Source: Campylobacteraceae bacterium (GTDB lineage Bacteria > Campylobacterota > Campylobacteria > Campylobacterales > Campylobacteraceae). Taken from it: a stretch of 8,406 nucleotides of DNA. The notes beneath the pieces were generated by a model. That model saw only the letters and a list, made by a program, of their open reading frames with translations. It was not told where the DNA came from and searched no databases. This document shows positions 5,749-8,406 of the stretch, one piece after another. The stretch spans positions 1 through 8,406 of the forward strand of contig JAISNG010000136.1 in the NCBI GenBank assembly GCA_031276365.1. The letters run 5' to 3'. The position numbers and the translations under genes are program-made. Every line of letters begins with the position of its first letter. Within the stretch, counting starts at the first letter, position 1.

Positions 5749-6945
5749 TTATGCCAAAGCCTTTACCAGTGAAACGAAAAGCTCTCCGCGTTCTATGTAT
5801 GAGCTGAATTGGTCAAGGCTTGCGGCGGCAGGCGAGAGAAGTCCTACACTCTCTTTGTCAAGTCTTTTGTCTATCTCGCGCACTGCGATATCAAGCGTTT
5901 TGCACTCATGCGCGCTCTTGCCTATTTTTGCACAAAAATCCATAATCTTTTTTGCATTGCTGCCGATAGCAAAAATCTCCACGCTAAACGGCTTCATAAA
6001 CTCAAAAAAGCGTGTCAAATCCACGCCTTTGTCGTCCCCGCCAAGTACTATCAGTATTTTTTTATCTCCGTAACGCTTCAAAGCCTCAATGGTAGCATCC
6101 ACATTTGTGCCTTTCGTGTCGTTTACCCAAAGTCTGCCGCGCTTGTCGTAAAACTCCTCCAGCTTATGCTTGTCTATTTTGAAGCTGTTGATTTTGTCCG
6201 TGTCTACTTCGTCAAAAAGTATCTTTGCCGCGCTTAACGCCAAAAGCGCATCCAATAAAAACGGTTCTTTTATGCGGATTTTTGCTATATCAATGCCCAT
6301 TTTTTGCGCCAAATCGTGTGAATTTTTATAGCCTATAAGCATTGCGTTTGACTTAATTTTCAGATATTCGTCAGGCACTACCGCCACGCTCCCCTCTCTC
6401 ATCGTCAAAAGCGGTTTTAGTTTCGCCCTCTCGTACTCCTCAAAACTCCCATGCCAGCTGATGTGGTCAGGGCGGATTGGCAGCAGCAGATAAACTTCTG
6501 GTGCGGAGCGCTTCGTGTAGTGAAGTGTAAAAGAGCTTGTTTCAAGTATCCACAGCGGCGCATTTTTGTATAGATTTGCAAGCGGATTGCCGATGTTTCC
6601 ACCCTCAACTGCCCCGCGCGATGCGAGCAGGTGTTTTAGCATCTGCGTTGTTGTGGTTTTGCCGTTTGTGCCGCTTATCCAAACAGACGGCGGCATATCA
6701 AAAAAATCATATTCGCTTGTCAAATGTTTTGCTTTCTTAATCAATTCATGATACGGCAAAAAGCCAGGACTTGGTATCTCAATATCGCTGTTATCTGGGT
6801 CAAATTCGCCGCGCACAAGAAGTTTGTTGCCAAATTCATCCTGTGAATTTTCCTTAAATTTATCATCATATATGAAGCACCCAGGCGCAAATTTTTTGGC
6901 AATGGCTTTTGTTGTAACTCCATACCCAAACAGTGAAATTTTCAT
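5749..6945 (-). CDS. murD: UDP-N-acetylmuramoylalanine--D-glutamate ligase
   Basis: MurD adds D-glutamate to UDP-MurNAc-L-Ala in the cytoplasm, using ATP, as part of peptidoglycan precursor synthesis. The 398-aa protein is shorter than E. coli MurD (438 aa) but close to the size usual for this phylum. Visible features are an N-terminal Rossmann-like domain (KISLFGYGVTTKAIA), SPG at 59-61, and the ATP P-loop SGTNGKTTTT at 91-100. The central-domain segments LETSSFTL and PIRPDHISWHGSFEEYERAK contain the catalytic His and the probable carbamylated Lys. The Mur ligase C-terminal signatures are WVNDTKGTNVDAT, LGGDDKG and LSPAAASLDQF. The start ATG at 6945 overlaps the mraY stop by four bases (ATGA), so the genes are co-transcribed and probably translationally coupled. 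No rearrangement or missing motif was seen. Confidence 0.96.
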   Translation of the reverse strand: MKISLFGYGVTTKAIAKKFAPGCFIYDDKFKENSQDEFGNKLLVRGEFDPDNSDIEIPSPGFLPYHELIKKAKHLTSEYDFFDMPPSVWISGTNGKTTTTQMLKHLLASRGAVEGGNIGNPLANLYKNAPLWILETSSFTLHYTKRSAPEVYLLLPIRPDHISWHGSFEEYERAKLKPLLTMREGSVAVVPDEYLKIKSNAMLIGYKNSHDLAQKMGIDIAKIRIKEPFLLDALLALSAAKILFDEVDTDKINSFKIDKHKLEEFYDKRGRLWVNDTKGTNVDATIEALKRYGDKKILIVLGGDDKGVDLTRFFEFMKPFSVEIFAIGSNAKKIMDFCAKIGKSAHECKTLDIAVREIDKRLDKESVGLLSPAAASLDQFSSYIERGELFVSLVKALA

Positions 6946-8006
6946 CGTATTTTAAGAGCCGTGAGCGCGAGGAGGTTTGAGAGAAGCGCTATTATCCAAA
7001 ACCTCACGATGATTTTATTTTCCGCCCATCCCTTTATCTCAAAATGGTGATGTATTGGAGCCATAAGAAAAACTCTTTTTTTGCGCGTTTTGAAACTTCC
7101 GACCTGTAAAATAACAGATATGGTCTCCATGACAAAAACAAATCCTATAATAATGAGCAAAAACTCATTTTTGGAGATTATAGCCGAATATCCCACGAAA
7201 GCCCCGACACTTAGGCTTCCGCTATCTCCCATGAAAACCTGCGCGGGATAGCAGTTGTACCACAAAAATCCGACGAGTGAGCCGATGAGGCTTGCGACTA
7301 TTATCAAAACTTCGCCCGTCCCCATAATTTTTGGCAATAACAGATATGTGCTCCAAAAGGCGTTTCCGCATAGATAGACAAATACGCCAAGCGTCATAAG
7401 CGACAATATGGACGGCATCGTAGCAAGTCCGTCAAGTCCGTCCGTGAGGTTTACGGCGTTTGATGCCGATACGATAACAAATGCCCAAAAAAAGAGTGAA
7501 ACAAAATACAAATCAAACAGCGGCTTTTTGTAAAACGGCACATACAACTCCGTAGTAAGTCCCGAAAACCACAACAAAAGTACAGCAATTATTATCGCTG
7601 CCGAACACTGCATAAAGAACTTGACTCTTGGTTTCAATCCCGCACTGTTTTTACCTCCGAGAATCTTCGCAAAATCATCTTTCAAGCCTATAAGTCCGAA
7701 AAGCGTCAAAGCCAAAATCGCGCCGATAACATAAATGTTGTTTAGTTTTGCGCAAAGTAATGTAGCAAACAGAGTTGCACCGATAAACACAATACCGCCC
7801 ATGGTCGGTGTGTCGTTTTTGCACTTGTGAGTACTTGGGGCGAGTTCGTAAATGGGCTGAGATGCTTTGCGCTTTTTTGCCCATACAATGAAGCGCGGCA
7901 TAAGCCAAACAGTGATAATAAAGGCTAAAAAAAACGCTATGGAAGCGCGCAGAGTGATGTATTGGAAGAGATTTATCCCCGCGTGTCTGTAAAACCAGTA
8001 AAGCAT
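6942..8006 (-). CDS. mraY: phospho-N-acetylmuramoyl-pentapeptide-transferase
   Basis: MraY transfers phospho-MurNAc-pentapeptide from its UDP carrier to undecaprenyl phosphate, making lipid I at the inner membrane. The 354-aa protein has the usual size and about ten hydrophobic membrane segments. Family motifs are complete: TPTMGG at 66-71, the paired aspartates Asp110-Asp111 in LKDDFAK, NLTDGLDGLA at 186-195 with Asp189 and Asp192, FMGDSGSL with Asp261, and the cytoplasmic PIHHHFE at 318-323. The ATG at 8006 is preceded by GGAG (8015-8012) at 5 nt. It is the first gene of a two-gene minus-strand unit with murD in this window. The next gene upstream on the same strand ends 103 nt away, leaving room for a promoter. 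Confidence 0.97.
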   Translation of the reverse strand: MLYWFYRHAGINLFQYITLRASIAFFLAFIITVWLMPRFIVWAKKRKASQPIYELAPSTHKCKNDTPTMGGIVFIGATLFATLLCAKLNNIYVIGAILALTLFGLIGLKDDFAKILGGKNSAGLKPRVKFFMQCSAAIIIAVLLLWFSGLTTELYVPFYKKPLFDLYFVSLFFWAFVIVSASNAVNLTDGLDGLATMPSILSLMTLGVFVYLCGNAFWSTYLLLPKIMGTGEVLIIVASLIGSLVGFLWYNCYPAQVFMGDSGSLSVGAFVGYSAIISKNEFLLIIIGFVFVMETISVILQVGSFKTRKKRVFLMAPIHHHFEIKGWAENKIIVRFWIIALLSNLLALTALKIR

Positions 8007-8048
8007 CTAAACTCCAAAGTTTTCTTAAAAATTGCAAAAATTGAGCGT

Positions 8049-8054
8049 ATTTTA
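8049..8054 (-). promoter_or_regulatory. candidate -10 element for mraY-murD
   Basis: On the minus strand TAAAAT (in GTAATAAAATACG) is a one-mismatch -10 element about 43 nt before the mraY ATG, within a 103-nt AT-rich gap. No clear -35 is seen, which is common in this phylum. A second possibility is TTATAC slightly further upstream. The placement is tentative. Confidence 0.3.
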
Positions 8055-8109
8055 TTACAATCTTGTATAATTTTAGATAAAAGGTAAAAAATATTTTAAA
8101 GTACAAATT

Positions 8110-8406
8110 TTACGCAACGACAGTAAAAAATAATTTTGTAACAATTAAACTTAACTTTTTTCCAAAATTTATAAAGAAACTTACAATGTTAATTACCAAT
8201 GCAAAGAGTGCAGGAGTAAATATAACATACCAAACTAATTTAACAATCGGCATTTCTTCCATATAGATACCATTCAAAACAGCACACATGCAGACAAATA
8301 CCAATATGTAATATGATATCAATATAAATCGTTTATATTTAATATATATTAAATATAAAATAAGAAATATGCCGATAAAAAAATCGTGCCAATTAAAATA
8401 AGTCCG
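8110..8406 (-). CDS. integral membrane protein of unknown function, C-terminal part, cut by right edge
   Basis: The minus-strand frame ending at TAA 8112-8110 is open for 98 codons right to position 8406, so this is the C-terminal end of a longer gene, not a complete small ORF. A TTG at 8322 would give 70 aa, but no ribosome binding site supports it and the coding-like sequence continues upstream (RTYFNWHDFFIGIFLILYLI). About three hydrophobic segments are visible: FFIGIFLILYLIYI, then ISYYILVFVCMCAVL, then LVWYVIFTPALFALVINIVS, with Lys/Arg-rich loops and a hydrophobic tail ending KLFFTVVA. It is very AT-rich and rich in Ile and Phe, which differs from the neighbouring mraY. No family is recognisable. 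It precedes mraY on the same strand with a 103-nt gap. Confidence 0.6.
   Translation of the reverse strand, partial: RTYFNWHDFFIGIFLILYLIYIKYKRFILISYYILVFVCMCAVLNGIYMEEMPIVKLVWYVIFTPALFALVINIVSFFINFGKKLSLIVTKLFFTVVA

Noticed and set aside
5585..6237. Plus-strand ORFs of 162 and 142 codons
   Set aside because: They lie largely opposite murD, whose minus-strand frame has complete Mur ligase motifs. The 5585 ORF's first part has no ribosome binding site or recognisable content.
8063..8070. TGTATAAT on the plus strand near 8063-8070 as a promoter
   Set aside because: It would transcribe antisense into the membrane protein gene with no plus-strand gene downstream in the window; in AT-rich intergenic DNA such hexamers arise by chance.
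1..8406. CRISPR arrays, tRNA/rRNA genes, insertion sequence ends, phage genes, toxin-antitoxin pairs
   Set aside because: Looked for by eye on both strands. No regularly spaced direct repeats, cloverleaf, transposase motifs or phage structural genes were seen.

Overview
The window looks like a chromosomal housekeeping segment from an AT-rich member of the Campylobacterota (a Campylobacter or Helicobacter relative). The evidence is the HP-NAP-type Dps, the shortened (398 aa) MurD, the MraY-MurD pair and a guaA / small ORF / uvrC cluster, which I recall from Campylobacter. The genus cannot be fixed from sequence alone.

Layout from the left: the N-terminal 281 codons of GMP synthase (guaA, minus strand, cut by the window edge) are preceded on the same strand by a very small lipoprotein gene that overlaps guaA by ATGA. 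Overlapping the lipoprotein's 5' end on the other strand starts a 151-codon ORF that I tentatively compare with the DUF721/DciA family. It runs directly into uvrC (nucleotide excision repair), whose start is most likely a TTG with a strong ribosome binding site. After an AT-rich dyad come dps (iron storage and oxidative-stress protection), a good Rho-independent terminator, and a 12-TM MFS transporter.

Positions 5190-5748 hold no intact recognisable gene. They contain short open fragments on the minus strand, in shifting frames, that look like decayed coding sequence. The right side is a minus-strand peptidoglycan-precursor operon, mraY then murD, overlapping by ATGA. Upstream of it, on the same strand, is the C-terminal part of a small integral membrane protein that stays open to the right edge.

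Most of the window is ordinary core genome: nucleotide synthesis, DNA repair, stress protection, efflux and wall synthesis. The parts that merit a second look are the overlapping divergent lipoprotein / DUF721-like start with a probable leaderless promoter, the dyad in front of dps, and the decayed stretch between the MFS gene and murD. I found no CRISPR array, tRNA, rRNA, insertion sequence or obvious novel defence system.
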